64,000 nt of DNA from an uncultured Eubacteriales bacterium (GTDB lineage: Bacteria; Bacillota; Clostridia; Oscillospirales; Oscillospiraceae). The stretch spans positions 32,713-96,712 of the forward strand of contig CAJKDY010000010.1 of NCBI GenBank assembly GCA_905198835.1. Direction: 5' to 3'. Each line of letters starts with the position of its first letter. Within the stretch, counting starts at the first letter, position 1. Shown here one piece after another: positions 16,729-25,094 of the stretch. The position numbers and the translations under genes are program-made. A model generated the notes under the pieces. The model searched no databases and was not told where the DNA came from. It was given only the letters and a program-made list of their open reading frames with translations.

Positions 16729-17459
16729 CCTTCCCCGCCTCCTTCCTCCATGGGATGGGGAAAGAGAAGAGCCGCCAGGGAACACAGGACCACCGTCAAA
16801 AGGATGATGCGCAAACTGGGCTCCAGCGTAGAGATCCACGGCAGGCGGCTGGCGGCAAAGCTGGCTATGAAGGATACCGCGATCAGCCCGGCGATGACCC
16901 GGTCCTGCCGGGCGCTTGGGATGATGGCGGCCAGGAACATTCCGTAAAGAGCCACGCTGAGGGCGCTGACGGCCCAGACCGGCATCAGGTCCCCCGCCAC
17001 GCATCCCAAGGAAGAGCCCAGGGCCCAGCAGGGCGAGGCCACCAGCGCCGCACCGTAGAGGTAATAGGGTTCTAAATACCCCTCCCGGGCGATAGAAATG
17101 GCGAAGAGCTCGTCGGTGATGCACATGCTCATGCCAAAGCGGTGGACCAGCTTACCCGCCGGGTCCATGCGCTGGCTCATGGCCGTGGACATCAAAAGAT
17201 AGCGGGCGTTGACCACGATGGTGGTCAGGATCATGGTAAAGAGGCTTCCGGCGGCGGCGATCACGTCCAACCCAGCCTTTTCTCCGGCGGAGGCCCGGCA
17301 CAAAAGGCTGGACAAAAAGCTCTGGACGGGATCCAGCCCCGCTTCCTGGGCCTTGACGCCCAGGGCAAAGGCCACGGCGAAATAGCCAAGGCCGATGGGA
17401 ATACCGTCCCGCATTCCCTGGCGAAAGACCCCGGCGGTGGTTTTGATCTGCTCTGGCAT
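16725..17459 (-). CDS. azlC: AzlC-family branched-chain amino acid export protein, large subunit
   Basis: Large membrane subunit of the AzlCD exporter. About 244 residues with multiple hydrophobic helices and the family segments GIPIGLGYFAVAFALG, NARYLLMSTAMSQRM and FGMSMCITDELFAI. Two close ATG codons are possible; the AAAGGA site is 2 bases from the first (17465) and 8 from the second (17459), so 17459 is preferred. It is the first gene of a two-gene operon with azlD. No Lrp-type regulator is adjacent. Confidence 0.92.
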   Translation of the reverse strand: MPEQIKTTAGVFRQGMRDGIPIGLGYFAVAFALGVKAQEAGLDPVQSFLSSLLCRASAGEKAGLDVIAAAGSLFTMILTTIVVNARYLLMSTAMSQRMDPAGKLVHRFGMSMCITDELFAISIAREGYLEPYYLYGAALVASPCWALGSSLGCVAGDLMPVWAVSALSVALYGMFLAAIIPSARQDRVIAGLIAVSFIASFAASRLPWISTLEPSLRIILLTVVLCSLAALLFPHPMEEGGGEG

Positions 17460-17526
17460 GGTCATCTTCCTTTGAAATCAGTGTCGAAACGTATTGTATA
17501 CCTTTTTGTCCAATTCGTAAATACCC

Positions 17527-17555
17527 TTGTTTTCGGCCGGAAAATTTGGTATACT
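17527..17555 (+). promoter_or_regulatory. Promoter of the DUF362-DUF3842-amidase operon
   Basis: TTGTTT at 17527-17532, 17-bp spacer, TATACT at 17550-17555; the -35 is imperfect. Confidence 0.6.
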
Positions 17556-17626
17556 AAAGCTATCGAAACTCCGGCCCAGGAAGGGCTGTGGGACGCCGCG
17601 GTGAACGCGGAGAAAGGAAGAGACAT

Positions 17627-18514
17627 ATGGGCAAGTCAAAGGTCTATTTCAGCAAGGTCATTACCCCCCAGCGGGTGCTGGAGCTTTACAAGGCTCTGGG
17701 CCAGCCCCTCACCGGCAGGGTGTGCGCCAAGGTCCACTCCGGCGAGGAGGGCAACCAGAACTACCTCCACCCGGAGTTCTGGGCGCCGGTCATCCACGCT
17801 CTGGATGCCACGGTGGTGGAGTGCAACACCGCCTACGACGGCGCGCGCAACGAGACCGTCAAGCATCTCAAGCTGCTGGAGAGCCACGGCTGGAGCAAGT
17901 ATTTCACCGTGGACCTGTTGGACGCCGAGGGTCCGGATCTGGCTCTGACCATTCCCGATGGCAAGGCCATCCGGGAAAACCGGGTGGGCAAGAACCTGAA
18001 GCACTATGACTCCATGGTGGTGCTGTCCCACTTCAAAGGCCACCCCATGGGCGGCTACGGCGGCGCGCTGAAACAGCTGTCCATCGGCTGCGCCTCCTCC
18101 GCGGGCAAGTGCCTGATCCACTCCGCCGGAGCCACCGACGACCAGAGCGTGGTCTGGGACCGCTGCGCCGAGCAAGACCGGTTCTGCGAGGCCATGGCCG
18201 ACGCAGCCAAGAGCGTGGTAGACCTCTTTGGCGGCAAGGTGGTCTACCTCAACATCATGGCCAACCTCTCGGTGGACTGCGACTGCTGCGCGGTGGCCGA
18301 GGACCCCTGTATGGCGGATGTGGGCGTGCTGGCCAGTCTGGACCCGGTGGCCATCGATCAGGCCTGCGTCGATCTGGTCTACGCCTCCAACGATCCGGGC
18401 AAGGCCCACCTCATCGAGCGTATCGAAAGCCGCCACGGCATCCATACTATTGAAGCCGCCGCGGCTCTGGGCTTTGGCAGCCGGGAGTACGAGCTGGTGG
18501 ACTTGGATGGCTGA
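17627..18514 (+). CDS. DUF362 domain-containing protein
   Basis: Uncharacterised cytoplasmic protein family found widely in anaerobes, sometimes fused to ferredoxin domains. The 295-residue protein contains family segments such as VLSHFKGHPMGGYGGALKQLSIGCAS and a cysteine cluster CDCCAVAEDPC followed by LASLDPVAIDQACVDL. No separate ferredoxin domain is present. ATG 17627 follows an AAAGGAAG site. The next gene overlaps its 3' end by 8 bases, so DUF362 and DUF3842 are translationally coupled. The function is not known; metal or Fe-S handling is a guess from the cysteines. Confidence 0.85.
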   Translation: MGKSKVYFSKVITPQRVLELYKALGQPLTGRVCAKVHSGEEGNQNYLHPEFWAPVIHALDATVVECNTAYDGARNETVKHLKLLESHGWSKYFTVDLLDAEGPDLALTIPDGKAIRENRVGKNLKHYDSMVVLSHFKGHPMGGYGGALKQLSIGCASSAGKCLIHSAGATDDQSVVWDRCAEQDRFCEAMADAAKSVVDLFGGKVVYLNIMANLSVDCDCCAVAEDPCMADVGVLASLDPVAIDQACVDLVYASNDPGKAHLIERIESRHGIHTIEAAAALGFGSREYELVDLDG

Positions 18515-18935
18515 GCGGCTTGTCTTGGTGCTGGACGGCCAGGGCGGCGGCATGGGCGCCCAGCTCATCCGCCAGCTGCTGCCCGGTCTGCCGGAGGACT
18601 GCCGCCTTCTGTGCGTGGGCACCAACGCCCTGGCCACCGGCGCTATGCTGAAGGCGGGTGCCCCCAAGGGCGCTACGGGCGAAAACGCCGTGATCTACAA
18701 CGCCGCCCGGGCCAACGTGATCCTGGGGCCCATTGGCCTCATTCTGGCCAACGGCATTTTGGGCGAAGTCTCTCCCGCCATGGCCGCGGCGGTGTCGGGG
18801 GCGACGTGCCCCAAGGTGCTGGTGCCCTCCAACGCCTGCGGCGTCATCATTACGGGCGTGCAGGAGCAAAAGCTGGACGAACACATCCGCCTGGCCGTGG
18901 TCAGAGCCCTGGAACTGCTGGCGCAACATCCATGA
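18507..18935 (+). CDS. DUF3842 family protein
   Basis: Short conserved protein of unknown function, common in clostridia. The 142 residues show a Rossmann-like start LVLDGQGGGMGAQL, then GTNALATGAMLKAGAPKGATGENA, GPIGLILANGILGEVSPAMA and a VPSNACGVIITGV segment. It overlaps the DUF362 gene, and the choloylglycine-hydrolase-type gene begins 16 bases later, so the three are one operon. A nucleotide- or cofactor-binding role is plausible from the glycine-rich loop but is not established. Confidence 0.82.
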   Translation: MAERLVLVLDGQGGGMGAQLIRQLLPGLPEDCRLLCVGTNALATGAMLKAGAPKGATGENAVIYNAARANVILGPIGLILANGILGEVSPAMAAAVSGATCPKVLVPSNACGVIITGVQEQKLDEHIRLAVVRALELLAQHP

Positions 18936-18951
18936 TGGGAGGTCTCTTTTC

Positions 18952-19929
18952 ATGTGTACTGCCGTCACCTACCTGACCGATTCCTTTTACTTTGGCCGGA
19001 ATCTGGACTTGGAGTATAACTACGACGAGTCTGTGACCGTGCTGCCCAGACGTTACCCACTGGTATTCCGCAAGGCCAAGGCCCTGCAAAGTCACTACGC
19101 CATGATCGGCATGAGCTATGTCAAGGACGGCTATCCCCTTTTTTACGAGGCCACCAATGAAAAGGGCCTTTCCATGGCGGGGCTGAACTTCGTGGGCAAC
19201 GCGGTGTACTCCGCCGAGGAAGTCCCCGGCAAGGACAACATTGCCTCCTTTGAGTTCATTCCCTGGATGCTGGGCCAGTGTGACTGCATGGCCGACGTCC
19301 GCACTCTGCTGGGGCGGGTCAACCTACTGCAAACCAGCTTCGCCGCCGATCTGCCTCCCGCCCAGCTCCACTGGATGATCGCCAGCCGGGAGGGCTGCTT
19401 TGTGGTGGAGTCCACCGCCGACGGCCTTCACATCTATGACGACCCCATGGGCGTACTCACCAACAACCCGCCCTTCCCCTACCACGCCCAGAATCTGAGC
19501 AACTATATGTGCCTTTCCAACCAGCCCCCCACCAACCACTTTTGCCAGAGCCTGAAGTTGGAGCCATACAGCCGGGGCATGGGCGCTCTGGGCCTGCCCG
19601 GCGACCTCTCCTCCTCCTCCCGCTTTGTCCGGGCCGCCTTCACCCGGGCCAACGCCCGCTCGGGCCGGGACGAGGCGGAGAGCGTGACCCAGTTTTTCCA
19701 CATTCTCCAAAGCGTCTCCATGGCCCGGGGCTGTATCGACATGGGCCATGGACAGTTTGAGACCACCGTCTACTCCTGCTGCTGTAACGCCGATACCGGC
19801 GTCTACTACTACACCACCTATGCAAACGGCGGCCTGACGGCGGTGGATATGCGCCGCGAGGACCTGGAGGGAGCCTCCCCCGTCTCCTATCCCATGCTCC
19901 ATGAGACGGTCATCCACCGGCAAAACTGA
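18952..19929 (+). CDS. Choloylglycine hydrolase family protein (probable bile salt hydrolase)
   Basis: N-terminal-nucleophile linear amidase; family members deconjugate bile salts or hydrolyse penicillin V. The 325-residue protein has the catalytic residues in the expected places: Cys2 (exposed after Met removal), Arg16 and Asp19 in FGRNLDLEYN, Asn79 in MAGLNF, Asn171 or Asn172 in LTNNPPF, and an Arg in SSSSRFVRAAF (Arg224 or Arg227). GMGALGLPGDLSS is typical of the bile-salt-hydrolase side of the family. There is no signal peptide, as usual for this cytoplasmic enzyme. GGGAGG lies 9 bases before ATG 18952. Bile salt hydrolase is favoured over penicillin acylase but substrate preference is unproven. 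Confidence 0.88.
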   Translation: MCTAVTYLTDSFYFGRNLDLEYNYDESVTVLPRRYPLVFRKAKALQSHYAMIGMSYVKDGYPLFYEATNEKGLSMAGLNFVGNAVYSAEEVPGKDNIASFEFIPWMLGQCDCMADVRTLLGRVNLLQTSFAADLPPAQLHWMIASREGCFVVESTADGLHIYDDPMGVLTNNPPFPYHAQNLSNYMCLSNQPPTNHFCQSLKLEPYSRGMGALGLPGDLSSSSRFVRAAFTRANARSGRDEAESVTQFFHILQSVSMARGCIDMGHGQFETTVYSCCCNADTGVYYYTTYANGGLTAVDMRREDLEGASPVSYPMLHETVIHRQN

Positions 19930-19942
19930 ACGAAATGCGTAA

Positions 19943-19975
19943 AAGAGCGGCGTCCCGCGGGACGCCGCTCTTATT
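19943..19975. terminator. Bidirectional terminator between the amidase and metallophosphoesterase genes
   Basis: A perfect palindrome with arms AAGAGCGGCGTCCCG and CGGGACGCCGCTCTT, followed by ATTTT on the plus strand and preceded by an A-run, between convergent genes. Confidence 0.85.
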
Positions 19976-21187
19976 TTAGCCCTCCGAGAAGGTCAAATGG
20001 ATGACGCTGATGTCGGGGGCGGTGCCCACGCGCATATTGGGACCGTAGAGCCCTACTCCCGCCGTGACCACGCTGTGCATGCCGTCCTTATTAAGATAGC
20101 CGCAGTCGTTTTCCCACATCCAGTCCACCGCGAGGGTCAGCGGGAAGAGCTGGCCGTCGTGGGTGTGGCCGGACAGGTCCACATCCACCCCCGCCCGGGC
20201 CAACTCGCCTAGCTCATAGGGCTCATGGTCCAGGACGATGATGGGCTTGCTCCGGTCCAAGTCAGCGGTGATCTGCTCCGGGGTCTTGCGCTGGACAATG
20301 CCCCGGCCAGGATGGCGGAAATCGGGCCTGCCATAGAGGTAGAAGCTATTGTCGATCAGCACGCCCTCATCCCGCAGCAGCGTCACCCCCGCCCGCTCCA
20401 GGAACTCGTCCATCCGCGGGTCGCTGGTCTTAGACTCCATGGGCGGCGTGGCGGCAAAACCACCCACCACGATCTCCTTCACATCATGGTTGCCGTAGCA
20501 GGCGTAGAGACCGTACTTGCTCTCGATACGCTGAAACTCGGCCAGCAGGGCGTCGGGGTCGTCCAAGCGGTCATAGTCGTTGTCAAAAATATCCCCGGCG
20601 AAGACCACCAGGTCCGGATGCTGGGCGTTGATCTTGTCCACCATCTGGCGAATGTGGCTCAGACCGATATTGTAGCCCATGTGGAGGTCAGCGCACAAGA
20701 CGATATTGAGCTGGCCCAGCGCCCCGGCGGTCTTGGCCACAGCCAGGTCAAAGCTCTTGACCCGGATGATCCGGGCGTTGATGGTGCCGCCGACAGTCAC
20801 CGCGGCGATGATGGCGATGCACAGCGCGCCGGCAATCACATGGGCCCTGCGGGTGCGAAGGCCAGTGGGCTTTTTCCGCAGTTTCTCCACGGCCATCACC
20901 GTCAGCCGCACCAGGTCCGCCACCGCCAGCGACAGCCCCGCGTAGAGGCACATTCCATACCAGAAGTTGCCCACCCGGACGTAGGCCGCCTTCAGCGCGC
21001 TGCCACCGGGCAGAAAGGCGGAGACGATCACTGCGGTGGAGAGAAATAAAAACAAGACGATGGCGGGCACCCGCACCCGCTTTTTCCGGGTGTAGAGAGT
21101 CACATTTTTCAGCCAGGTCAGCAGCCGGAAGAGGAAGTATCCGTTGAGGGCCGCATAGCCAAGGCCCATGGCGATCAAAACCAGCAT
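19976..21187 (-). CDS. Membrane-anchored metallophosphoesterase (calcineurin-like)
   Basis: The 403-residue protein has about four N-terminal hydrophobic segments (roughly residues 1-28, 40-62, 72-95 and 115-137) followed by a calcineurin-like phosphoesterase domain with all metal motifs: CADLHMG, FAGDIFDND, YGNHDVKE, and SGHTHDGQ near the C-terminus. It resembles YaeI/YkuE-type phosphodiesterases; the substrate is unknown, with lipid-linked or cyclic phosphodiesters as possibilities. It is last in a minus-strand cluster with the TlpA-like and DUF975/CmpB genes (29 bases from the former). Confidence 0.87.
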   Translation of the reverse strand: MLVLIAMGLGYAALNGYFLFRLLTWLKNVTLYTRKKRVRVPAIVLFLFLSTAVIVSAFLPGGSALKAAYVRVGNFWYGMCLYAGLSLAVADLVRLTVMAVEKLRKKPTGLRTRRAHVIAGALCIAIIAAVTVGGTINARIIRVKSFDLAVAKTAGALGQLNIVLCADLHMGYNIGLSHIRQMVDKINAQHPDLVVFAGDIFDNDYDRLDDPDALLAEFQRIESKYGLYACYGNHDVKEIVVGGFAATPPMESKTSDPRMDEFLERAGVTLLRDEGVLIDNSFYLYGRPDFRHPGRGIVQRKTPEQITADLDRSKPIIVLDHEPYELGELARAGVDVDLSGHTHDGQLFPLTLAVDWMWENDCGYLNKDGMHSVVTAGVGLYGPNMRVGTAPDISVIHLTFSEG

Positions 21188-21216
21188 TCAGGTCCCTTCT
21201 TTCCTCGCGGGGAGCT

Positions 21217-21792
21217 TTACTGTCCCAGGTAATCGGCCACAGCCTGCTGATAGAGCGCTACGTCGGCTCCTACGATAGGCTCGCCGATGACTGCGCCCTG
21301 GCTGTCCACCAAAAGGGTGGTGGGCACAAACTGGAACTGGCTCAGAAACTCCTCCATGGAGGGATCGGCGGCCAGGTTCACAAAGTCCGCGCCGCTATCT
21401 TGCAAAATGGTCTTGGCCTGGTCTAAGGTGGCGTCGTCCCCGGCGTAGTAGTCGCAGACGATGCCCAGAAGCTGGACGTTGTCCTCCATCTCCCTGGCCC
21501 AGTCTCCAAGCTCGGGCATCTCGCCGATGCAGGGCGGGCAGAAGGTGCCCCAGATGTTGACCACCGTCACGTCCGCCTGGCCGAAGACCTCCTGGGTCAC
21601 GGTGTTGCCGCTGAGGTCCACGGTGGTGAAGTCCGGGACGCTCTGGCCCGCGCTCTGGTCGTCGCCGGAGGGGTCGGCGACCTCCACGCCGGGGCTGGGC
21701 GTCGCCTCCGCGTCGGAGGCCGGGTCCTTGCTGGCGCAGCCGCTCAGCAGAGCTAGGCACAGCAGCGCGCTCATCCATTTTGTCCACTTCAT
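21217..21792 (-). CDS. TlpA/ResA-like thioredoxin-fold lipoprotein
   Basis: Extracytoplasmic thiol-disulfide oxidoreductase. The 191-residue product has a lipoprotein signal with LLSGC (Cys19), an acidic Ser/Pro linker, then a thioredoxin-fold domain with active-site WGTFCPPC (Cys85, Cys88) and the cis-Pro region FVPTTLLVDSQG. The start is ATG 21792, which has GGAG 9 bases upstream; the ATG at 21801 abuts the ribosome binding site. Partners such as CcdA are not in the window. It is co-directional with its neighbours, with 16-29 base gaps. Confidence 0.88.
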   Translation of the reverse strand: MKWTKWMSALLCLALLSGCASKDPASDAEATPSPGVEVADPSGDDQSAGQSVPDFTTVDLSGNTVTQEVFGQADVTVVNIWGTFCPPCIGEMPELGDWAREMEDNVQLLGIVCDYYAGDDATLDQAKTILQDSGADFVNLAADPSMEEFLSQFQFVPTTLLVDSQGAVIGEPIVGADVALYQQAVADYLGQ

Positions 21793-21808
21793 GGTTTCCA
21801 TCTCCTTT

Positions 21809-23581
21809 TTATCGTACCGCTATGCGCGCCACTCCGGCGGTAATGTCGGTGATGCCCGGGCCCACGTTGGGTACGAGGGCCGACCACAGCTGGTCTGCCA
21901 AAAAGAGCGCCACCAGCGCCACGCACATCGCCGTCAGCACCCGCCTTGGCAGCCGTCTGAGCAAGTTATCCAGCCACGGCGCCAGGGCGTATACCGCCGC
22001 CATTCCGGCAATACCGAAGGCCAGCAGCCCTTCGGCGCTGATTCGGTCATGGAGGTTCAAAAAGTAGCCCACATAGTCCCACCACCGCTGGCCGTGGACC
22101 AGCTCCAGATAGAGCCCCGTGCCGTATTCCAGCACGCCGCACAGCGCAATGGCCGCGAAAAACTCCAGCGCCGGGCGGGTCCGAAAGCGGTAGAGCGCCA
22201 GCAGGATCATACACGCCCCCGAGCCGTAAATGGGCAGCCACGGGCCATGGAGCACGCCCCGGTTGATGAACTGGCCCGTGTCCACAGAGGTATAGAACAC
22301 CTCCCACAGCCAGCCCGCCATGGAAAAGGCAAAAAACAGCGCCACCACCGACCAAAGTCCGTAGCACCGCACCGGGTCTGTGTCCACCGCCTGGTCCTTT
22401 TCCGGCTTGTGGGGGGCCAGCCGGGCGGGATATTGCAAGCCCCGCGCCTCCAGCCGGACGGGGGCCAGCCGGGCCCGGTCCTCCAGGGCCTGGGCATAGG
22501 CCAGCTCCCGGGGGCCCTGCCGCAGCAGCAGTCCAAAATTCCGGGCCGCCCAGCCCACGGTCCCGGCGAGCCGGGGCAGCGGCTCCTCGGCGGGCAGATC
22601 GCCGTAGGCGCTGCTGAGCGCGCCCTCCTCCGGCACGTCAAAGAGCCAGGGATCGTTCAGCAACGCCCGGTCCTCCGGGTGCCCGGCCAGCCACTGGGCC
22701 CGCAGCGCGGTGTAATAGTGGGCCAGAGCCGCCTGACGATAGGGCCGGGACCAGAGCGCGCCGGACAGGCCGAAGGTGGCCACGCTCAGGACCTTCCACC
22801 CCAAAAAGCTCAGCTCGAAGCGGAAAAGGTCCCCCTTGTGCCCGGCCATCATCCGCTCAGACAGCGCCATGGCCTGCCGCCGGTCCAGGCCAGGGTTTTC
22901 CGCCAGCAGATAGGGCACGGGGAAATAGGCGCAGTAGCGCGCCACACCGCCCACCACCGTCAGGCTCCACAGCGCCACCGCCAGCGTCCGCGCGGCCATG
23001 CACCAGGCCACACGGCCCAGGCGCTTCACCCTGCCCAGCCAGAAGAGCCGCCCGCCGGGGACCTTTTGGTAGATCCGGCACTCCAGCGCCATGCGGCACA
23101 CAAGCACCCGGTAGACGCCCTTGAGAAATACCCATACAAAAAGGATCAAGGCCCCGCACAACAGCGCCAGCAAAATAAGCCCCGCCGTCTGTGAGAGCGT
23201 CAGCGCCGCCAGCGGCTCCAAAGCGTCCGCCATATACGCGCCCGACTGCAGCTTATTGAGCCACCGGGCGATCTCTCCCCGGCTGCGGCCCAGTATCGCC
23301 CCGCCACTCTGGGCCAATTCCTCTTCCTGCGCGTAAAACTGCTCCGCCGCGCCCTGGGGGTCCTGGGCCAGCTGGATAAGCCGCCGGGCCATATCCCACT
23401 CCATCGGCAGCGCCGCGGTCTCCAGGGTGGGCAGGCTTTGGGTCCGCAGGGTCTTGGCCGCCGTTACCGACGCCGCCCATTCCCCGCCCAGCAGCGCCCC
23501 CAGCAGACACAGCCCCACCAGCAGCGCCCAATGGCCCCGGAGGGTCCGCCGGGCCGCAGTCTTGGCCTCTTTTCTTGTCAC
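21809..23581 (-). CDS. DUF975 / CmpB-type (PF06541) fused integral membrane protein
   Basis: A 590-residue membrane protein with two parts. The N-terminal about 360 residues look like DUF975 proteins (start TRKEAKTAARRTLRGHW, then several hydrophobic segments). The C-terminal about 220 residues match the putative ABC-transporter CmpB/DUF1113 type, with GWLWEVFYTSV, NRGVLHGPWLPIYGSG, LEYGTGLYLE and WWDYVGYFLNLHDRIS. The function is unknown. GTG 23581 is preferred as start because GGAG lies 5 bases upstream and the ATG at 23635 sits inside the terminator hairpin of the preceding tRNA gene. Confidence 0.78.
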   Translation of the reverse strand: MTRKEAKTAARRTLRGHWALLVGLCLLGALLGGEWAASVTAAKTLRTQSLPTLETAALPMEWDMARRLIQLAQDPQGAAEQFYAQEEELAQSGGAILGRSRGEIARWLNKLQSGAYMADALEPLAALTLSQTAGLILLALLCGALILFVWVFLKGVYRVLVCRMALECRIYQKVPGGRLFWLGRVKRLGRVAWCMAARTLAVALWSLTVVGGVARYCAYFPVPYLLAENPGLDRRQAMALSERMMAGHKGDLFRFELSFLGWKVLSVATFGLSGALWSRPYRQAALAHYYTALRAQWLAGHPEDRALLNDPWLFDVPEEGALSSAYGDLPAEEPLPRLAGTVGWAARNFGLLLRQGPRELAYAQALEDRARLAPVRLEARGLQYPARLAPHKPEKDQAVDTDPVRCYGLWSVVALFFAFSMAGWLWEVFYTSVDTGQFINRGVLHGPWLPIYGSGACMILLALYRFRTRPALEFFAAIALCGVLEYGTGLYLELVHGQRWWDYVGYFLNLHDRISAEGLLAFGIAGMAAVYALAPWLDNLLRRLPRRVLTAMCVALVALFLADQLWSALVPNVGPGITDITAGVARIAVR

Positions 23582-23603
23582 GGCGGCTCCAGCCCCCTTT
23601 GCC

Positions 23604-23650
23604 CTAAAAGAAGCCCCGTGGGGTCCGCGGATCATGGCGCCCCACGGGGT
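23604..23650 (-). terminator. Terminator after tRNA-Arg
   Basis: On the minus strand an imperfect palindrome with arms CCCCGTGGGG and CCCCACGGGG (16-base loop) ends in CTTCTTTTA. Confidence 0.65.
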
Positions 23651-23660
23651 CTATAGATCA

Positions 23661-23737
23661 TGGCACCCTCGACGCGATTCGAACGCGTGACCTTCCGCTT
23701 AGGAGGCGGACGCTCTATCCAGCTGAGCTACGAAGGC
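23661..23737 (-). tRNA. tRNA-Arg (anticodon CCT)
   Basis: A 77-base cloverleaf on the minus strand: acceptor GCCTTCG with CGAGGGT, D stem GCTC/GAGC, anticodon loop CTCCTAA (anticodon CCT), T arm GCGTTCGAATCGC, discriminator G and encoded CCA. Confidence 0.95.
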
Positions 23738-23747
23738 ATACGCTGGC

Positions 23748-23776
23748 ATTGTACCACATTTGTCCACCGCTTTCAA
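23748..23776 (-). promoter_or_regulatory. Promoter of tRNA-Arg
   Basis: Minus-strand TTGAAA (23776-23771), 17-bp spacer, TACAAT (23753-23748), 10 bases from the tRNA gene. Confidence 0.7.
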
Positions 23777-23817
23777 GTCGGCAGGAGAAGAAAAAACACA
23801 ATTTTCAAACAAGGCTC

Positions 23818-23846
23818 TTGACACCGGCGGGAAAAGGCGATATACT
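23818..23846 (+). promoter_or_regulatory. Promoter of tRNA-Val
   Basis: TTGACA at 23818-23823, 17-bp spacer, TATACT at 23841-23846, 13 bases before the tRNA gene. Confidence 0.85.
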
Positions 23847-23859
23847 ATACAAGCTGTTC

Positions 23860-23936
23860 GGACGATTAGCTCAGCTGGTATGAGCATCCGCTTGACGTGC
23901 GGGAGGTCACAGGTTCAAGTCCTGTATCGTCCACCA
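23860..23936 (+). tRNA. tRNA-Val (anticodon GAC)
   Basis: A 77-base cloverleaf: acceptor GGACGAT/ATCGTCC, D arm with AGCTCAGCTGGTATGAGC, anticodon loop TTGACGT (anticodon GAC), T arm AGGTTCAAGTCCT, discriminator A and encoded CCA. Confidence 0.95.
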
Positions 23937-23940
23937 GATA

Positions 23941-23975
23941 AGAACGCCGGCTTGTTAGCAAGCCGGCGTTCTTTT
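23941..23975 (+). terminator. Terminator after tRNA-Val
   Basis: AGAACGCCGGCTTG-TTAG-CAAGCCGGCGTTCT followed by TTT. Its sequence resembles the hairpin at 25053-25090. Confidence 0.85.
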
Positions 23976-24007
23976 CTCCAGCGGCGGCGTTTTGGATATG
24001 GTAGAAC

Positions 24008-24036
24008 TTGACAATGCTTTTTGGGCTTTGTATAAT
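24008..24036 (+). promoter_or_regulatory. Promoter of the small membrane protein pair
   Basis: TTGACA at 24008-24013, 17-bp spacer, TATAAT at 24031-24036, 33 bases before the first start codon. Confidence 0.85.
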
Positions 24037-24068
24037 GGAGTGCGCAATTGGTCGAAAGGAGAGAGAGC

Positions 24069-24509
24069 ATGCAGCGGGTCTATCAACGCAGCATGACAAC
24101 ACTGGTGTACCATTCGTTGATTGCTCTGGTGGCGTCTGTATTTGTCTTTGTGATCACTTACTCTCTGACCCATACCACATGGATCGCCGGACTGATCGCT
24201 TTGGCCGTCTTAGCTGTCGCCGCTGGCATGATCCTTTCCGGCGCGAAACTTCAAATCATTGTAGATGATACCAGTGTCACCTTCGTGGAAAAAAGAAAGA
24301 CCCACCGCCATGAGCTTGCCCAATGCTCCTTTTCCTCTGTGATACGGGACAATTCAGACCTCACCCTTACGGTTTGTGACGGTGGAGAGAGTTACTTTTA
24401 CGATTGTTCACACATCGGCTTGGGCCAGTATCAACGCCTTTTGGAGGACCTTGGCGTGGCCGGTGAAAAGCTGGAGGTTCGGAAAATCGAGACAAGAAAG
24501 GAACGGTAA
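24069..24509 (+). CDS. Hypothetical membrane protein, 146 residues
   Basis: Not recognised. Two hydrophobic segments (about residues 13-31 and 38-57) form a hairpin, followed by a soluble C-terminal half of about 85 residues rich in beta-prone sequence (AKLQIIVDDTSVTFVEKRKTH); the layout resembles YcxB-like or bPH-type membrane proteins, but no defining motif is visible. It has a strong promoter and a GAAAGGAGAG site. The next gene starts 2 bases after its stop, so the two are co-expressed. Codon use is less GC-rich than in neighbours (many ATT, TTT, AAA codons), a possible sign of later acquisition. Confidence 0.75.
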   Translation: MQRVYQRSMTTLVYHSLIALVASVFVFVITYSLTHTTWIAGLIALAVLAVAAGMILSGAKLQIIVDDTSVTFVEKRKTHRHELAQCSFSSVIRDNSDLTLTVCDGGESYFYDCSHIGLGQYQRLLEDLGVAGEKLEVRKIETRKER

Positions 24510-24511
24510 AC

Positions 24512-24964
24512 ATGGAATATTTGATGGAATCTCTCAAAGCTCTTCCCTGGTGGGCGTTTTTGATCGCGGGATTTGCGGTGGTATACTTCATTGTATACCT
24601 CATTTACATTGGAAAGCGGAGCGGAAAGAAAAACGCCTTCCGGGAGGAACATCCCGAGGTCTCCTCAGTGTACGCGGAGTCCGCGATCAAGGGGATCAAG
24701 TCCGTGCAGATCACGATCTTGAAGGTTGACGGCGCCGCTTACACGGAATACTATCCCGAGGGCACAAAGCAGGTCTATTTGCTGCTGCCCGGTAAGCACG
24801 TTCTTGAGGTACAGGCCATGACCCAGCGCCCCGGCGTGATGTACAAGAATGTCATGGAGACCTTTGGCCCCGAGAAGATCGAGGTCGAAGTGGGCGTGAG
24901 CAAGAAGTATACCGTTGGCTTCGATACCAAGCAAAAGGAATTTACCTTTACCGAAATGGCTTAA
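24512..24964 (+). CDS. Hypothetical single-pass membrane protein, 150 residues
   Basis: Not recognised. One transmembrane segment (about residues 13-34, PWWAFLIAGFAVVYFIVYLIYI) with a short N-terminus outside the membrane and a basic RSGKKNAFREEH stretch after it, then a C-terminal domain of about 110 residues that includes VQITILKVDGAAYTEYYPEGTKQ and KKYTVGFDTKQKEFTF. It is coupled to the upstream membrane protein (2-base gap). No catalytic motif is evident. Confidence 0.75.
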   Translation: MEYLMESLKALPWWAFLIAGFAVVYFIVYLIYIGKRSGKKNAFREEHPEVSSVYAESAIKGIKSVQITILKVDGAAYTEYYPEGTKQVYLLLPGKHVLEVQAMTQRPGVMYKNVMETFGPEKIEVEVGVSKKYTVGFDTKQKEFTFTEMA

Positions 24965-25052
24965 ATAATTGAGGCCCCTCCGATATGGGGCGCGTGATCC
25001 CCAAATGGGGCGCAGGCCAAATTGTATGGGAATTTGGATACAACACCAAATT

Positions 25053-25094
25053 AAGAACGACGGCTTGATGACAAGCCGTCGTTCTTATTTTTTT
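25053..25094 (+). terminator. Terminator after the membrane protein pair
   Basis: AAGAACGACGGCTTG-ATGA-CAAGCCGTCGTTCTT followed by ATTTTTTT. Between the stop codon (24964) and this hairpin are two GGGGC-containing weak palindromes and a CCAAATT/AATTTGG pair with no assigned role. Confidence 0.85.

Noticed and set aside
21461..23194. 577-codon plus-strand open frame
   Set aside because: Antisense to the TlpA-like and DUF975/CmpB genes; composition is that of a shadow frame.
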